Source of the DNA: Rhodoferax mekongensis
GTDB taxonomy: Bacteria; Pseudomonadota; Gammaproteobacteria; Burkholderiales; Burkholderiaceae_C
Reading direction: 5' to 3'
Length of the DNA: 64,000 nt
NCBI RefSeq assembly: GCF_032191775.1
Contig: NZ_CP132507.1
Coordinates: forward strand, 1,327,001 to 1,391,000
A model generated the notes under the pieces. The model was not told the DNA's origin and ran no database searches. It saw only the letters and a list, made by a program, of their open reading frames with translations. Shown one piece after another: positions 16,805 to 25,411 of this stretch. Within the stretch, counting starts at the first letter, position 1, and the number at the start of each line of letters is the position of its first letter. A program made the translations under genes and the position numbers.

Positions 16805-17932
16805 ATGCAAACGACCTTGTACGATTTATCGCCCATTTTCCAGGTACTCCTGATCGGAGCGCTGGTGGCCTCTGTGCCGGCGCTGTGGGTGTATTTGCGA
16901 AACCGCCGCAGCAGTTCACTCAGCCGGTACCACGCGCTGGTGGTGATTACCCTGTTTCTTACCTTTGATCTTGTGCTTTTCGGTGCATTTACCCGATTGA
17001 CTGACAGCGGCCTTGGATGCCCTGACTGGCCCGGTTGCTATGGCAACGCCAGTCCTTTAGGCGCGACGCATGAGATCGCCATGGCCCAGAGTGCTCTACC
17101 CAGTGGTCCGGTCACCCACAGCAAAGCATGGATTGAGATGGTGCACCGTTATATGGCCACCTCGGTGGGCGCACTGATTACGCTGATGGTGATTCTTGCG
17201 TGGCGTGGTCGCAAACAGGAAAGCCCATTTGCCCTCAGCCCATGGTGGCCCACAGCGACCTTGGTTTGGGTGTGTATTCAAGGAGCCTTCGGCGCCCTGA
17301 CGGTGACCATGAAGCTGTTTCCCGCCATTGTGAGCCTGCACCTGCTGGGGGGCTATGTGCTTTTGGCCCTGCTAATGGCGCAGGTCGCAATGGGTGCAGT
17401 GTCCCGAGCTGCTACGGCAACCATATCGCAAGCCGCACCGTCTTGGATCCACCGCTGGGCCTGGGCAGCCTTGGTGATGCTGACGGTACAAGCTGCATCC
17501 GGAGCGTGGGTCAGCACCAACTACGCGGTACTCGCGTGTGCCGAATTTCCCGGTTGTCAGGGGGTGATGTGGCCCCCCATGGATTGGAAGGCTGCGACGG
17601 AGATCTGGCGTCCGTTGGGGCTTACAGCCTCTGGCGACCATCTGAGCTTTCAGGCCTTGACCGCTATCCACATGGCGCACCGTCTGCTCGCAGGGTTCAC
17701 GGTGCTGGTGCTGGGCAGCCTGGCGTGGGCACTCTGGAAACAGCCCGCCTTGAAGAAGCCCGCGCAATGGCTCACCGCCTTGCTGGTAATGCAACTGGCT
17801 ACCGGCTTGAGCAACGTGGTGTTGGGCTGGCCCCTTTTGGCGGCTGTCATGCACACCGGCGGTGCCGGCGCCATGGTCATGGTGCTGGTCTGGGTCATCG
17901 TGGCATCCCGCACCCGACCCGTCGGCCGCTGA
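16805..17932 (+). CDS. ctaA: Heme A synthase (Cox15/CtaA)
   Basis: A 375-residue, eight-helix membrane enzyme that oxidises the C8 methyl of heme O to the formyl group of heme A. The family motifs FGAFTRLTDSGLGCPDWPGCYG, read in parts as TRLTDSGLGCPDWPGC, the WIEMVHRYMA heme histidine and the second-half IHMAHRLLAGF histidine are present, as is the extracellular CAEFPGCQG cysteine pair. The ATG at 16805 is preferred to a TTG at 16796. It precedes ctaB by 24 bases, the normal partner gene. Confidence 0.95.
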   Translation: MQTTLYDLSPIFQVLLIGALVASVPALWVYLRNRRSSSLSRYHALVVITLFLTFDLVLFGAFTRLTDSGLGCPDWPGCYGNASPLGATHEIAMAQSALPSGPVTHSKAWIEMVHRYMATSVGALITLMVILAWRGRKQESPFALSPWWPTATLVWVCIQGAFGALTVTMKLFPAIVSLHLLGGYVLLALLMAQVAMGAVSRAATATISQAAPSWIHRWAWAALVMLTVQAASGAWVSTNYAVLACAEFPGCQGVMWPPMDWKAATEIWRPLGLTASGDHLSFQALTAIHMAHRLLAGFTVLVLGSLAWALWKQPALKKPAQWLTALLVMQLATGLSNVVLGWPLLAAVMHTGGAGAMVMVLVWVIVASRTRPVGR

Positions 17933-17956
17933 AAAATTGAAAAAAAGAGAATTCGA

Positions 17957-18853
17957 ATGACCGTACAAGTAGCAGCCCCCAAGCCCTCTGTGCTGGCCCA
18001 GTTCCATGCACTGACCAAGCCGCGGGTCATCCAGTTGATTGTGTTCTGCGCGCTCATCGGCATGGTGTTAGCCGTGCCCGGCGCACCCACGGGCGCCCAA
18101 GTCATGCTGGCAGCGATAGCCTGCCTCGGCATTTACCTGGTGGCCGGTGCAGCAGCGGCCTTCAATTGCATTGTGGAAAAAGGTATTGATGCCAAGATGA
18201 AGCGCACTTCGTGGCGGCCCACTGCTCGCGGGGAACTCAGCGACACCCAGACTTTGATCTTCTCGGCCATGCTGTGTGCTGCCGGTTCTGCCATTCTGTA
18301 TGTCTGGGTGAACCCGCTCACCATGTGGCTGACCTTTGCCACCTTTGTGGGCTACGCGGTGATCTACACCGTGATCCTCAAGCCTCTGACTCCCCAGAAT
18401 ATCGTGATCGGCGGCGCTTCGGGCGCCATGCCGCCGGTATTGGGTTGGGCCGCCATGACGGGTGATGTGGGGCCGGAGGCCCTGATTCTTTTTCTGATTA
18501 TTTTCCTGTGGACGCCCCCGCATTTCTGGGCGCTGGCCTTGTACCGGGTGGAGGATTACCGCAAGTCCGGCCTGCCCATGCTGCCTGTCACCCATGGCAG
18601 TGAGTTCACCCGCTTGCAGATCCTGCTGTACACCTTCATGTTGCTTGCGGCATGTCTGCTGCCGTTTGTGTATGGCATGAGCCATTGGCCCTACCTGATC
18701 GTGGCAGTGGCTTTGTGCCTGGGGTTTTGCTGGTACGCCGTGCGCCTGTTGCGTAACTACTCGGATGAGCTTGCCCGCGCGACTTTCCGCTTTTCGCTCA
18801 TTCACCTGAGCGTGCTTTTCGCAGCCTTGCTGCTGGACCATTACCTCATATGA
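17957..18853 (+). CDS. ctaB: Protoheme IX farnesyltransferase (heme O synthase)
   Basis: A 298-residue UbiA-family prenyltransferase with about nine helices. [19 protein letters not shown] is the Asp-rich, Arg-rich prenyl-diphosphate motif, and [20 protein letters not shown] the second catalytic region. It farnesylates protoheme IX to heme O, the substrate of CtaA. Its stop overlaps the next start (ATGA), so translation of the SCO gene is probably coupled. Confidence 0.96.
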   Translation: MTVQVAAPKPSVLAQFHALTKPRVIQLIVFCALIGMVLAVPGAPTGAQVMLAAIACLGIYLVAGAAAAFNCIVEKGIDAKMKRTSWRPTARGELSDTQTLIFSAMLCAAGSAILYVWVNPLTMWLTFATFVGYAVIYTVILKPLTPQNIVIGGASGAMPPVLGWAAMTGDVGPEALILFLIIFLWTPPHFWALALYRVEDYRKSGLPMLPVTHGSEFTRLQILLYTFMLLAACLLPFVYGMSHWPYLIVAVALCLGFCWYAVRLLRNYSDELARATFRFSLIHLSVLFAALLLDHYLI

Positions 18854-19455
18854 ATAAACGTTCCGCTATTCAATTCATAGCTGCTGGCGCATTGTTGGCG
18901 GGCGCTGGAGGCATGTTGAGTGCATGTTCTGAATCAAAGCCCAAGTTCTCCTCGGTGGATGTCACCGGCGCCAGCTACGCCAAAGACTTCGAGCTGACTG
19001 ACCACAATGGCAAGGTCCGTCACCTGGCGGACTTCAAAGGCAAAGTGGTTGTCATGTTCTTTGGCTACACCCAATGCCCGGATGTTTGCCCGACTTCGAT
19101 GGCAGAACTGGCCGAAGTGAAGAAGGCATTGGGGGCCGATGGCGACAAGCTTCAGGGCTTGTTTGTCACGGTAGATCCTGCCCGCGATACGCCGGAAGTG
19201 CTCAAGGGCTATATGGAAAACTTTGACCCGACTTTCTTGGCGCTCTACACCACGCCCGAGAAGCTGGAAGCTTTGGCCAAAGACTTCAAGGTGTACTACA
19301 AGCGCGTCAATGGCCAGACCACCACCAGCTACACCATGGACCACTCGGCGGGCAGCTACATCTACGACACCCAGGGCAATTTGCGCCTGTTCACCCGCTA
19401 CGGCAGTGGTGCACAAGTGCTGGCTGCAGATATTCAGCAGCTCCTGAAGTCTTGA
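18850..19455 (+). CDS. SCO1/SenC copper chaperone lipoprotein
   Basis: A 201-residue SCO1/SenC protein. The N-terminus is a lipoprotein-type signal (GMLSAC, lipobox Cys about residue 26), so it is probably anchored to the periplasmic face of a membrane. The copper motif CPDVCP and the distal His in [10 protein letters not shown] are intact. It metallates the Cu-A site of CoxB. It overlaps ctaB by 4 bases. The hydrophobic part of the signal peptide (residues about 6-21) is encoded by DNA resembling the dispersed repeat (18865-18912). Confidence 0.93.
   Translation: MNKRSAIQFIAAGALLAGAGGMLSACSESKPKFSSVDVTGASYAKDFELTDHNGKVRHLADFKGKVVVMFFGYTQCPDVCPTSMAELAEVKKALGADGDKLQGLFVTVDPARDTPEVLKGYMENFDPTFLALYTTPEKLEALAKDFKVYYKRVNGQTTTSYTMDHSAGSYIYDTQGNLRLFTRYGSGAQVLAADIQQLLKS
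18865..18912 (+). repeat. Dispersed repeat-like segment within the SCO signal peptide
   Basis: The segment starts GCTATT, carries ATAGCTGCTGGCGCAT and ends GGCGCTGGAGGC, matching the repeat's length and landmarks but with more differences than most copies. It reads [16 protein letters not shown] in the gene's frame. Convergence from an Ala-rich signal peptide cannot be excluded. Confidence 0.4.
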
Positions 19456-19521
19456 TGGACGCTGGCTGACGCTTGTTGCCAGCCGGCCTGAAAGGCAGAC
19501 CGGCTGCGCGTGGTGCAGGAG

Positions 19522-20517
19522 TCAATCTGTCTTGATGCTCTGTTGGCTGATGATGCCGCCCAACAAAGCCGTGTCGGCCTTCACCCGGTTAGCCAGTCCT
19601 TCCGCGGAAGTGCCTTGCACGGTCCAACCCTGCTGAAACATCTTCTGGCGCATCTCCGGACTGCGGGCAATCTCGCTGAACAAAGCAGACAGCCGCATCA
19701 CCACCGGTTTGGGCATGCTGTTGGGGGCGGCTACCGCGTTCCAGATTTCCAGATTCAGGTCTTTCACCCCAGCCTCTGACAGGCTGGGAATCTCCGGCAC
19801 CAGCGCACTGCGCACGCTGGCAGTGATGCCGATGGCTTTGAGCTTGCCCGCTTTGATCTGGGCGGAAGCCAGGGCAGGGGGCAACAGGCTGAGCTGCAAG
19901 TCACCCGCGATCATCGCGGTGGCGACTTGCGGGTAGCCGGCATAGGGAACATGCAGGGGCGCCATGCGGGCTTTGGCTTTGAGTAGTTCCATGCCGATAT
20001 GGCCTACGGTGCCCACGCCGGGTGTGCCGTAATTCCACCTGTCGCCGGAGGCACGTGCTGCGGACAGAAACTCAGCCGCGCTGTTGCCCGGCGCGTTGGC
20101 GGGTGCGGTCAGCACCAAGGGCGATACGCCTAGCAGGCTCACCGGCGTCAAGTCTTTGAGCGGGTCGTAACTCAGCTTGGGGTTGAGCAGCTTGGCAATC
20201 GTCATGTTGCCGTTGATCATCAGACCGAGGGTGTGGTCATCGGTAGCTTTGGCAACCGCATCGGCGGCGATGTTGCCCGCTGCGCCCACCTTGTTTTCCA
20301 CGATCACAGGCTGGCCGAGGGCTTTGGAGAGCGGCTCTGCGAATGCTCGCGCCGTCAGGTCGGGCGAAGACCCGCCGGGAAAGCCAACGATGATGCGCAC
20401 CGGCTTGGTCGGCCATGCGGCAGTTTGAGAGGTTTTTTGGGCGTTAGCGCTCGTGGATATTGCGCAAGCAACTATGGAAAGCATAGCAAAAGCGGCGGTG
20501 CGGCGTGTGTGTGTCAT
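19522..20517 (-). CDS. Bug/TctC family periplasmic solute-binding receptor
   Basis: A 331-residue receptor with a signal peptide (cleavage probably after SANA, residue about 26). WPTKPVRIIVGFPGGSSPDLTAR carries the Bug family's PxKPVRxIVxFPxGG motif, read here as KPVRIIVGFPGGSSPD, and VENKVGAAGNIAAD follows it. These proteins bind carboxylates or similar small acids; many are orphans without transporter genes, as here. The ATG at 20515-20517 is preferred over a TTG five codons upstream. Part of the signal peptide is encoded by the repeat at 20441-20487. The gene is convergent with the sco gene; a weak AGCCGG/CCGGCT inverted repeat lies between them. Confidence 0.9.
   Translation of the reverse strand: MTHTRRTAAFAMLSIVACAISTSANAQKTSQTAAWPTKPVRIIVGFPGGSSPDLTARAFAEPLSKALGQPVIVENKVGAAGNIAADAVAKATDDHTLGLMINGNMTIAKLLNPKLSYDPLKDLTPVSLLGVSPLVLTAPANAPGNSAAEFLSAARASGDRWNYGTPGVGTVGHIGMELLKAKARMAPLHVPYAGYPQVATAMIAGDLQLSLLPPALASAQIKAGKLKAIGITASVRSALVPEIPSLSEAGVKDLNLEIWNAVAAPNSMPKPVVMRLSALFSEIARSPEMRQKMFQQGWTVQGTSAEGLANRVKADTALLGGIISQQSIKTD
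20441..20487 (-). repeat. Dispersed repeat copy encoding the Bug receptor signal peptide
   Basis: Read on the minus strand, it starts GCTATG, carries GTTGCTTGCGCAATA and ends GAGCGCTAACGC. The core matches the dnaE2 copy at 40811 very closely. In the gene's frame it reads AMLSIVACAISTSANA, that is, the hydrophobic core and cleavage region of the signal peptide. Confidence 0.6.
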
Positions 20518-20533
20518 CAGCTTGGTGTCCAAG

Positions 20534-20565
20534 AAAAAGCCCCTGCAGGCGGGGCCGGCAGGGGC
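20534..20565 (-). terminator. Intrinsic terminator after rpoH
   Basis: An 8-bp stem GCCCCTGC/GCAGGGGC (20539-20546 and 20558-20565) is followed on the minus strand by a T5 tract. It lies 38 bases downstream of the rpoH stop and before the Bug gene. Confidence 0.85.
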
Positions 20566-20602
20566 ATTGTGCGTGAAGTTATGCGGCGCGTGAGCTGTGC
20601 AA

Positions 20603-21544
20603 TCAGGCGTAGGCGGCCAACGCTGCTTTCATCTTCTTCATGGCAGCGACTTCGATCTGGCGGATGCGCTCGGCACTTACGCCGTATTCGGCGGCCAAGT
20701 CGTGGAGGGTCATACCGCCGGAGTTGTCGTCATTCACCTTGAGCCAGCGCTCCTCCACGATACGCCGGCTGCGCTCATCCAGGCTGGCTAGGGCAGTCGC
20801 AATCCCGTCGGTGGCCAACACGTCGCGCTGGCGCGCTTCGATCATCGCCACCGGCTCGTGATTGGTATCCGTCAGGTAAGCGATAGGGCCGAAGGCGTCT
20901 TCGCCATCATCAGACGGAGTGGGGTCCAGCAGCACATCGCCACCGGCAAGGCGTGCTTCCATCTCCAGTACTTCTTCGGGCTTCACGTTCAGTTCCCGGG
21001 CCATGGTGTTCACCTGCTCGGTATTCAGCGTGTCGCGGTGGGTGTCCAAGTCAGCCGCAGCGTCTTCTCCCTTGAAGCGTTGCTTCATGGAGCGCAGGTT
21101 GAAAAACAGTTTGCGCTGGGCTTTGGTGGTCGCCACCTTCACCATGCGCCAGTTTTTAAGGATGTATTCGTGGATTTCGGCCTTGATCCAGTGCAGCGCG
21201 TAGCTCACCAAGCGCACGCCTTGGTCGGGGTCGAAGCGTTTAACCGCCTTCATCAGGCCCACGTTGCCCTCTTGAATCAGGTCGCCGTGGGGCAGGCCGT
21301 AACCGAGGTACTGGCGGGCCACTGACACGACCAAACGTAAGTGAGAGAGCACTAACTTACCGGCAGCTTCAAGATCGTTCTCGTTTTTGAATTTGCGTGC
21401 ATATTCCTGCTCTTCTTCAAGCGTAAGCATGGGCAGCCGGTTGGCAGCAGAAATATAGGCGTCCAGATTCCCCAGTGGCGGCACCAAAGACCACGGATTG
21501 GCGGTGGCCAGGGCGGTGCGGGGGGCAGCAATCAATGCGGACAT
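20603..21544 (-). CDS. rpoH: Heat-shock sigma factor sigma-32
   Basis: A 313-residue sigma-70 family factor. Region 2 holds the core-binding segment GDLIQEGNVGLMKAVKRFDP, the RpoH box appears as QRKLFFNLRSMK, and region 4 ends with LHDLAAEYGVSAERIRQIE, the helix-turn-helix for -35 recognition. It directs transcription of heat-shock genes. The ATG at 21542-21544 follows an AAGGAGG site. A perfect CIRCE operator lies about 30 bases upstream of the start, so the HrcA repressor probably controls it, and an intrinsic terminator lies downstream. Confidence 0.97.
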   Translation of the reverse strand: MSALIAAPRTALATANPWSLVPPLGNLDAYISAANRLPMLTLEEEQEYARKFKNENDLEAAGKLVLSHLRLVVSVARQYLGYGLPHGDLIQEGNVGLMKAVKRFDPDQGVRLVSYALHWIKAEIHEYILKNWRMVKVATTKAQRKLFFNLRSMKQRFKGEDAAADLDTHRDTLNTEQVNTMARELNVKPEEVLEMEARLAGGDVLLDPTPSDDGEDAFGPIAYLTDTNHEPVAMIEARQRDVLATDGIATALASLDERSRRIVEERWLKVNDDNSGGMTLHDLAAEYGVSAERIRQIEVAAMKKMKAALAAYA

Positions 21545-21573
21545 GTAGAACCTCCTTGTGTTCGGATTCAATA

Positions 21574-21600
21574 TTAGCACTCGATAGAGTCGAGTGCTAA
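21574..21600. promoter_or_regulatory. CIRCE operator (HrcA binding site) of rpoH
   Basis: TTAGCACTC, a 9-base spacer and GAGTGCTAA form a perfect match to the CIRCE consensus. It sits 30-56 bases upstream of the rpoH ATG on the minus strand, where HrcA would block initiation. HrcA itself is not in the window. Confidence 0.95.
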
Positions 21601-21650
21601 TTGATTAGTTCAATCCAATGATTGAAGTAGGGTTTGCTGCATCGCAAATG

Positions 21651-21671
21651 AAAAAGGGGCCCGAAGGCCCC
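21651..21671 (-). terminator. Intrinsic terminator of the acyl-CoA synthetase gene
   Basis: A 6-bp stem GGGGCC/GGCCCC with a 4-base loop is followed on the minus strand by T5 (21651-21655), 22 bases past the stop of the gene. Confidence 0.85.
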
Positions 21672-21692
21672 AGTGGAGTGACCCAGCGCGGA

Positions 21693-23375
21693 TCACGCCC
21701 AGCGGACTTTGTCTTTGCCGGAGTACCAATTGGCCAATTGTGGCTCCACCGCAGACTCAATGCGGGCACGCTTGATCTTCATGGTGGGAGTCAGCATGCC
21801 GTTCTCAATGGACCAAGGCTCCGGTGCTACCACCAGCATCTGCAGCTTTTCGTAGTCCGCCAGTTCGGCATTCACGCTATCGAGCAGTTGCTCCAGTTCC
21901 GCGTGAACCTCGGCTTTGAAGGCCGGGTCGGCCTTCACTTGGGGACGCACGGTTTCTGCCAGCACCACGATGGCGTAGGCGGAAGGCTGGCCCACACCGG
22001 ACACCATGCTGGTTTCAATGCGGGGGCAGGCGTTCAAGCGGTTCTCAATCGGTGCGGGGGCCACATACTTGCCCTTGGATGTTTTGAACAGCTCCTTCAC
22101 CCGGCCGGTGAGCTTGAGCAGTCCATCAGCGCGGCGCTCGCCCTTGTCGCCGGTGCGGAAGAAGCCGTCTTCCGTGAACACCTCTGCGTCCAGATCAGGG
22201 CGCTTGTAGTAGCCCACAAACTGTCCTGGAGACTTGATCAGCACTTCGCCTTCTTCGCTGATGCGGACTTCCACGCCCTTGAGCGGCACGCCCACGCAAC
22301 CGGGGGCATTGATCTTGTCGGTGGAGTTGTGCGAATACGCAAAGTCCTCCGTCATGGCATAACCCTCAATCAGGTTCAGGCCCAAGCGGCGGTACCAGGC
22401 AATCAGCTCTGCCGGAATGGGCGCAGAGCCGCTGCCGGCCAGCAAAGCGTGGTCCAGGCCCAGGCCTTTGAGCACCTTGCGACCCACGATCTTGCCCAGA
22501 ATGGGGATGCTCAGCAGCCGGTCCAGCTTCTTGGGCGGCATTTTGGCAAACACGCCTTGCTGGAACTTCAGCCAGAGGCGGGGTACGGAGATAAAGGTGA
22601 CCGGCTTGGCGCGGTTCAAGTCCTGAATGAAGGTGTCCAGTGACTCTGCAAAAAACAACTGGGTGTTGCCGTTCACCAGCGAGGCGGACTCCACCCATGC
22701 GCGCTCGAACACGTGCGCCAAGGGCAGGTAGGACAACATGCGGTTGCGGGTGTTGGTGCCGATGCGAGCCTGGGTGTCGTTGTTGATGCCTTCAGCTGCG
22801 GCGGTAATGCGCTCAAAGCTGTGCATCACGCCCTTGGGCTGGCCGGTGGAGCCGGAGGTGTACATCAGGATGGCGATGTCCTTGCCGCCACGTGCAGGCT
22901 TACCGGTCAGGGGCTTGGTGCGTGCGGTGACTGCATCCCACGCCTCGTAGCTGTTCTTTGGGGCGAGCGGGAAGGCAATGATGGGCATGCCGGCAGGAAT
23001 GCCGGGCTGCTGTTGGTCAAAGGTGTCAAGCTTGCCGACGAATAGAAGGCTGGCTTCGCTGTGTTCCAGCACGTAGCGCACGGTGTCGGCTGTTTCGGTC
23101 GGGAAAATGGCCACGGTCGTGCAGCCCGCCATCCAGATAGCCAACTCCGCCATGATGAAGTGGGCGCAGTTTTTGGACAGGATAGCAACGCGCGAACCCG
23201 GTTCCAGATTCTGGGCCTTGAGGTGCGCGGCCATACGGCGGGCTTGGTCCAGTGTCTGCTTCCACGTGTAGTCCACCACCTGACCGCCCCCGGTGGGCTG
23301 GGTCAGAAAAATCTGATCCGCATGGTTGATTTCGTGCTCATAGACGTAGTCCAGCATGAGTTTGGCTTGAGCCAT
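21693..23375 (-). CDS. AMP-forming long-chain acyl-CoA synthetase
   Basis: A 560-residue ANL-superfamily enzyme. The P-loop YTSGSTGQPKGVMHS (about residue 170), the A5 motif GYAMTEDFAYSH and the A7 hinge GFFRTGDKGERR are present. The fatty-acid-type linker motif and the C-terminal lysine region (KTSKGKYVAPAPIEN) fit the long-chain FadD15/ACSL-like group, which activates fatty acids to acyl-CoA through acyl-adenylates. The substrate cannot be read from sequence. The ATG at 23373-23375 follows GAGGAGA. It is a single-gene unit with its own terminator. Confidence 0.9.
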   Translation of the reverse strand: MAQAKLMLDYVYEHEINHADQIFLTQPTGGGQVVDYTWKQTLDQARRMAAHLKAQNLEPGSRVAILSKNCAHFIMAELAIWMAGCTTVAIFPTETADTVRYVLEHSEASLLFVGKLDTFDQQQPGIPAGMPIIAFPLAPKNSYEAWDAVTARTKPLTGKPARGGKDIAILMYTSGSTGQPKGVMHSFERITAAAEGINNDTQARIGTNTRNRMLSYLPLAHVFERAWVESASLVNGNTQLFFAESLDTFIQDLNRAKPVTFISVPRLWLKFQQGVFAKMPPKKLDRLLSIPILGKIVGRKVLKGLGLDHALLAGSGSAPIPAELIAWYRRLGLNLIEGYAMTEDFAYSHNSTDKINAPGCVGVPLKGVEVRISEEGEVLIKSPGQFVGYYKRPDLDAEVFTEDGFFRTGDKGERRADGLLKLTGRVKELFKTSKGKYVAPAPIENRLNACPRIETSMVSGVGQPSAYAIVVLAETVRPQVKADPAFKAEVHAELEQLLDSVNAELADYEKLQMLVVAPEPWSIENGMLTPTMKIKRARIESAVEPQLANWYSGKDKVRWA

Positions 23376-23449
23376 TTTTGTCTCCTCGTTATGGTTTGTT
23401 TGCCGCATTGTCTGGGCTTTTGCGCGCAAAAGAGAGCTTTAAGTGACCA

Positions 23450-23474
23450 AGCCCCCCTTGAATAGAGGGGGGCT
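23450..23474. repeat. Perfect 9-bp inverted repeat in a divergent intergenic region
   Basis: AGCCCCCCT (23450-23458) and AGGGGGGCT (23466-23474) flank a 7-base loop. It lies between the divergent acyl-CoA synthetase and hydrolase genes, so it is more likely a hairpin or repeat element than a terminator of either gene. Nothing else was recognised in this 228-base gap. Confidence 0.6.
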
Positions 23475-23603
23475 ACTATTTGTAGGTCTATCCGGCAGAT
23501 ATGAGTTTGGCGCTTTTTGTCCTCTGCTTGTCGTGTAACGTGGTTTCGCGCATATTTGGCAAGGAATACCATTGAGGCACTGTTAAATGAAAGGTGTCCT
23601 TCC

Positions 23604-24176
23604 ATGTCCTCCGTATCTACCCTGAAGCCCGCACTCATCATCATTGATGTGCAGCAATCTTTCGCCCAAATGCCCTTCTGGTCGCAGGGCATTCATGCCC
23701 CGTTTGAGTCTGCTTTGCTGCGTCTGGAGGCCGGTTGTCGCGCAGCCGGTGTTCCGGTGGTGCACATTTTTCATGTGGGGCTGGCCGGCCCCTTCCGTGA
23801 GGACTCCGGGTTTGTGAAGCCCTTGCCCTGGTTGCCCGGTAACCCGGATGTGCGCTTCGACAAACACACCCACAACGCTTTTACCGATACAGGGCTGGAT
23901 CTGTGGCTGCGCCGCCAGGGTGTGGGCAAGCTCATCATCTCCGGCATCCGTACAGAGCAATGCTGCGAGACCACAGCCCGTGTGGGCTCGGATCTGGGCT
24001 ATGCAGTGGACTTTGTGTCTGAAGCCACCCTGACCTTCCCTATGTCCCACGCTGGCAGCGGCCGGACGTTCAGTGCCGAAGAGATCACCACCCGCACCGA
24101 GCTGGTCTTGCAAGACCGGTTTGCGCGTATCGTGGATGTAACTACCTGCCTAGCCGGTTTGCCATCCGCCCAATAA
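23604..24176 (+). CDS. Isochorismatase-family cysteine hydrolase
   Basis: A 190-residue alpha/beta hydrolase of the isochorismatase/nicotinamidase superfamily. The catalytic triad is visible as Asp in ALIIIDVQQSF (about D15), Lys in VRFDKHTHNAF and Cys in GIRTEQCCETTAR. Members hydrolyse isochorismate, nicotinamide, N-carbamoyl compounds or ureas; the substrate is not evident. The ATG at 23604 gives the normal family N-terminus. It heads a run of six co-directional genes. Confidence 0.88.
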   Translation: MSSVSTLKPALIIIDVQQSFAQMPFWSQGIHAPFESALLRLEAGCRAAGVPVVHIFHVGLAGPFREDSGFVKPLPWLPGNPDVRFDKHTHNAFTDTGLDLWLRRQGVGKLIISGIRTEQCCETTARVGSDLGYAVDFVSEATLTFPMSHAGSGRTFSAEEITTRTELVLQDRFARIVDVTTCLAGLPSAQ

Positions 24177-24203
24177 ATCGCCGTCCTTGCAGTCGAAACC
24201 GCC

Positions 24204-24470
24204 ATGCTCCAACTCCGCCCCAACTGCGAATGCTGCAATACTGATTTGCCGCCCGCCGCCCTGAATGCCCGCATCTGTTCGTTTGAATGCACGTTTTGTG
24301 CGGACTGCGCAGATACCAAGTTGAACGGCATTTGCCCCAATTGCAGAGGTGAGTTGGTGCGCCGCCCGGTGCGTCCGGCCGCCAAGTTGGCCAATAACCC
24401 GCCCTCTACCGAGCGGGTCTTCAAGCCCCTGGGGTGCGCACAGAAGGCTGACTCGGCGGCATCCGCATGA
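24204..24470 (+). CDS. DUF1272 zinc-ribbon protein
   Basis: An 88-residue protein whose first 50 residues hold the DUF1272 pattern: RPNCECCNTDLPP, ARICSFECTFCADCA and GICPNCRGELVRRP. The many CxxC pairs should bind zinc. The tail after residue 55 is not conserved. The function is unknown. It overlaps the next gene by 4 bases (ATGA), so the two are likely translated together. Confidence 0.85.
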   Translation: MLQLRPNCECCNTDLPPAALNARICSFECTFCADCADTKLNGICPNCRGELVRRPVRPAAKLANNPPSTERVFKPLGCAQKADSAASA

Positions 24471-25411
24471 GCGCGGCCATACCCATGCGGCCCAAAGACC
24501 TGGCGCTCGCGCTGCTGGTTATCCTGGTGTGGGGAGTGAACTTTGCGGTCATCAAGGTGGGGGTGGTCGGGGTGCCGCCTTTGTTGCTGGGTGCCTTGCG
24601 TTTTGCCTTGGCGGCATTCCCGGCGCTGTTATTCATGAAGCCGCCCAAGGTGCCACTGCGCTGGTACCTGGCCTATGGCCTCACCATTTCGGTGGGGCAG
24701 TTTGCATTTTTGTTCACGGCCATCCACGTAGGCATGCCTTCTGGCTTGGCGTCGCTGGTGCTGCAGTCGCAATCGTTCTTCACCCTGCTGCTGGCGGCCT
24801 GGTGGCTCAAAGAGCGTTGGCAGGCCAACCAGATGGCCGGGCTGTTGCTGGCCGCCTGCGGCTTGGTGTTGATTGGCAGCGCCGCAGGGCCGGCAGGCGC
24901 TGGCGTGTCCATGCCGCTGCTGGGCTTTTTGCTTACCGTGGCAGCGGCCGTCATGTGGGCCTGCGGCAATATCGTGACCCGCACCGTCAGCCGCTACGGC
25001 CCCATGAACCAACTGGCCTTTGTGGTGTGGGCCAGTTTGGTGCCGCCCTTGCCGTTTCTGGCGCTCTCCGTGGTGATAGAGGGGCCTGACGCAATAGCCT
25101 CTGCCATGCAGCACATCGGCTGGAGCACGTTCGCGGCCATCGCCTACCTCGCTTGGGCAGCCACCTTGCTGGGCTATGGCTTGTGGACGCATCTCATGTC
25201 CCGCTACGCGACCAACCGGGTCGCGCCGTTCACACTGCTGGTGCCGGTGGTCGGCTTGACCACGGGTTGGCTGGTGTTCGGCGAGGCCTTGCGTCCTGTG
25301 CACTTTGCCGGTGGCGCGCTGTTGATGGCGGGCTTGCTGTTCAATGTATTGGGTGGACCCTTGATGACGCGGTGGATGGCGCGTGTACAGCAACACCGGA
25401 ACGCGGGATGA
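24467..25411 (+). CDS. EamA/DMT family exporter
   Basis: A 314-residue, ten-helix drug/metabolite transporter with two EamA repeats. The first half starts with LALALLVILVWGVNFAVIKVG, read as VILVWGVNFAVIK, and resembles E. coli EamA, which exports O-acetylserine and cysteine. The substrate here is unproven. It overlaps the genes on either side by 4 bases, which places it in an operon with DUF1272 and the GlxA-type regulator. Confidence 0.88.
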   Translation: MSAAIPMRPKDLALALLVILVWGVNFAVIKVGVVGVPPLLLGALRFALAAFPALLFMKPPKVPLRWYLAYGLTISVGQFAFLFTAIHVGMPSGLASLVLQSQSFFTLLLAAWWLKERWQANQMAGLLLAACGLVLIGSAAGPAGAGVSMPLLGFLLTVAAAVMWACGNIVTRTVSRYGPMNQLAFVVWASLVPPLPFLALSVVIEGPDAIASAMQHIGWSTFAAIAYLAWAATLLGYGLWTHLMSRYATNRVAPFTLLVPVVGLTTGWLVFGEALRPVHFAGGALLMAGLLFNVLGGPLMTRWMARVQQHRNAG

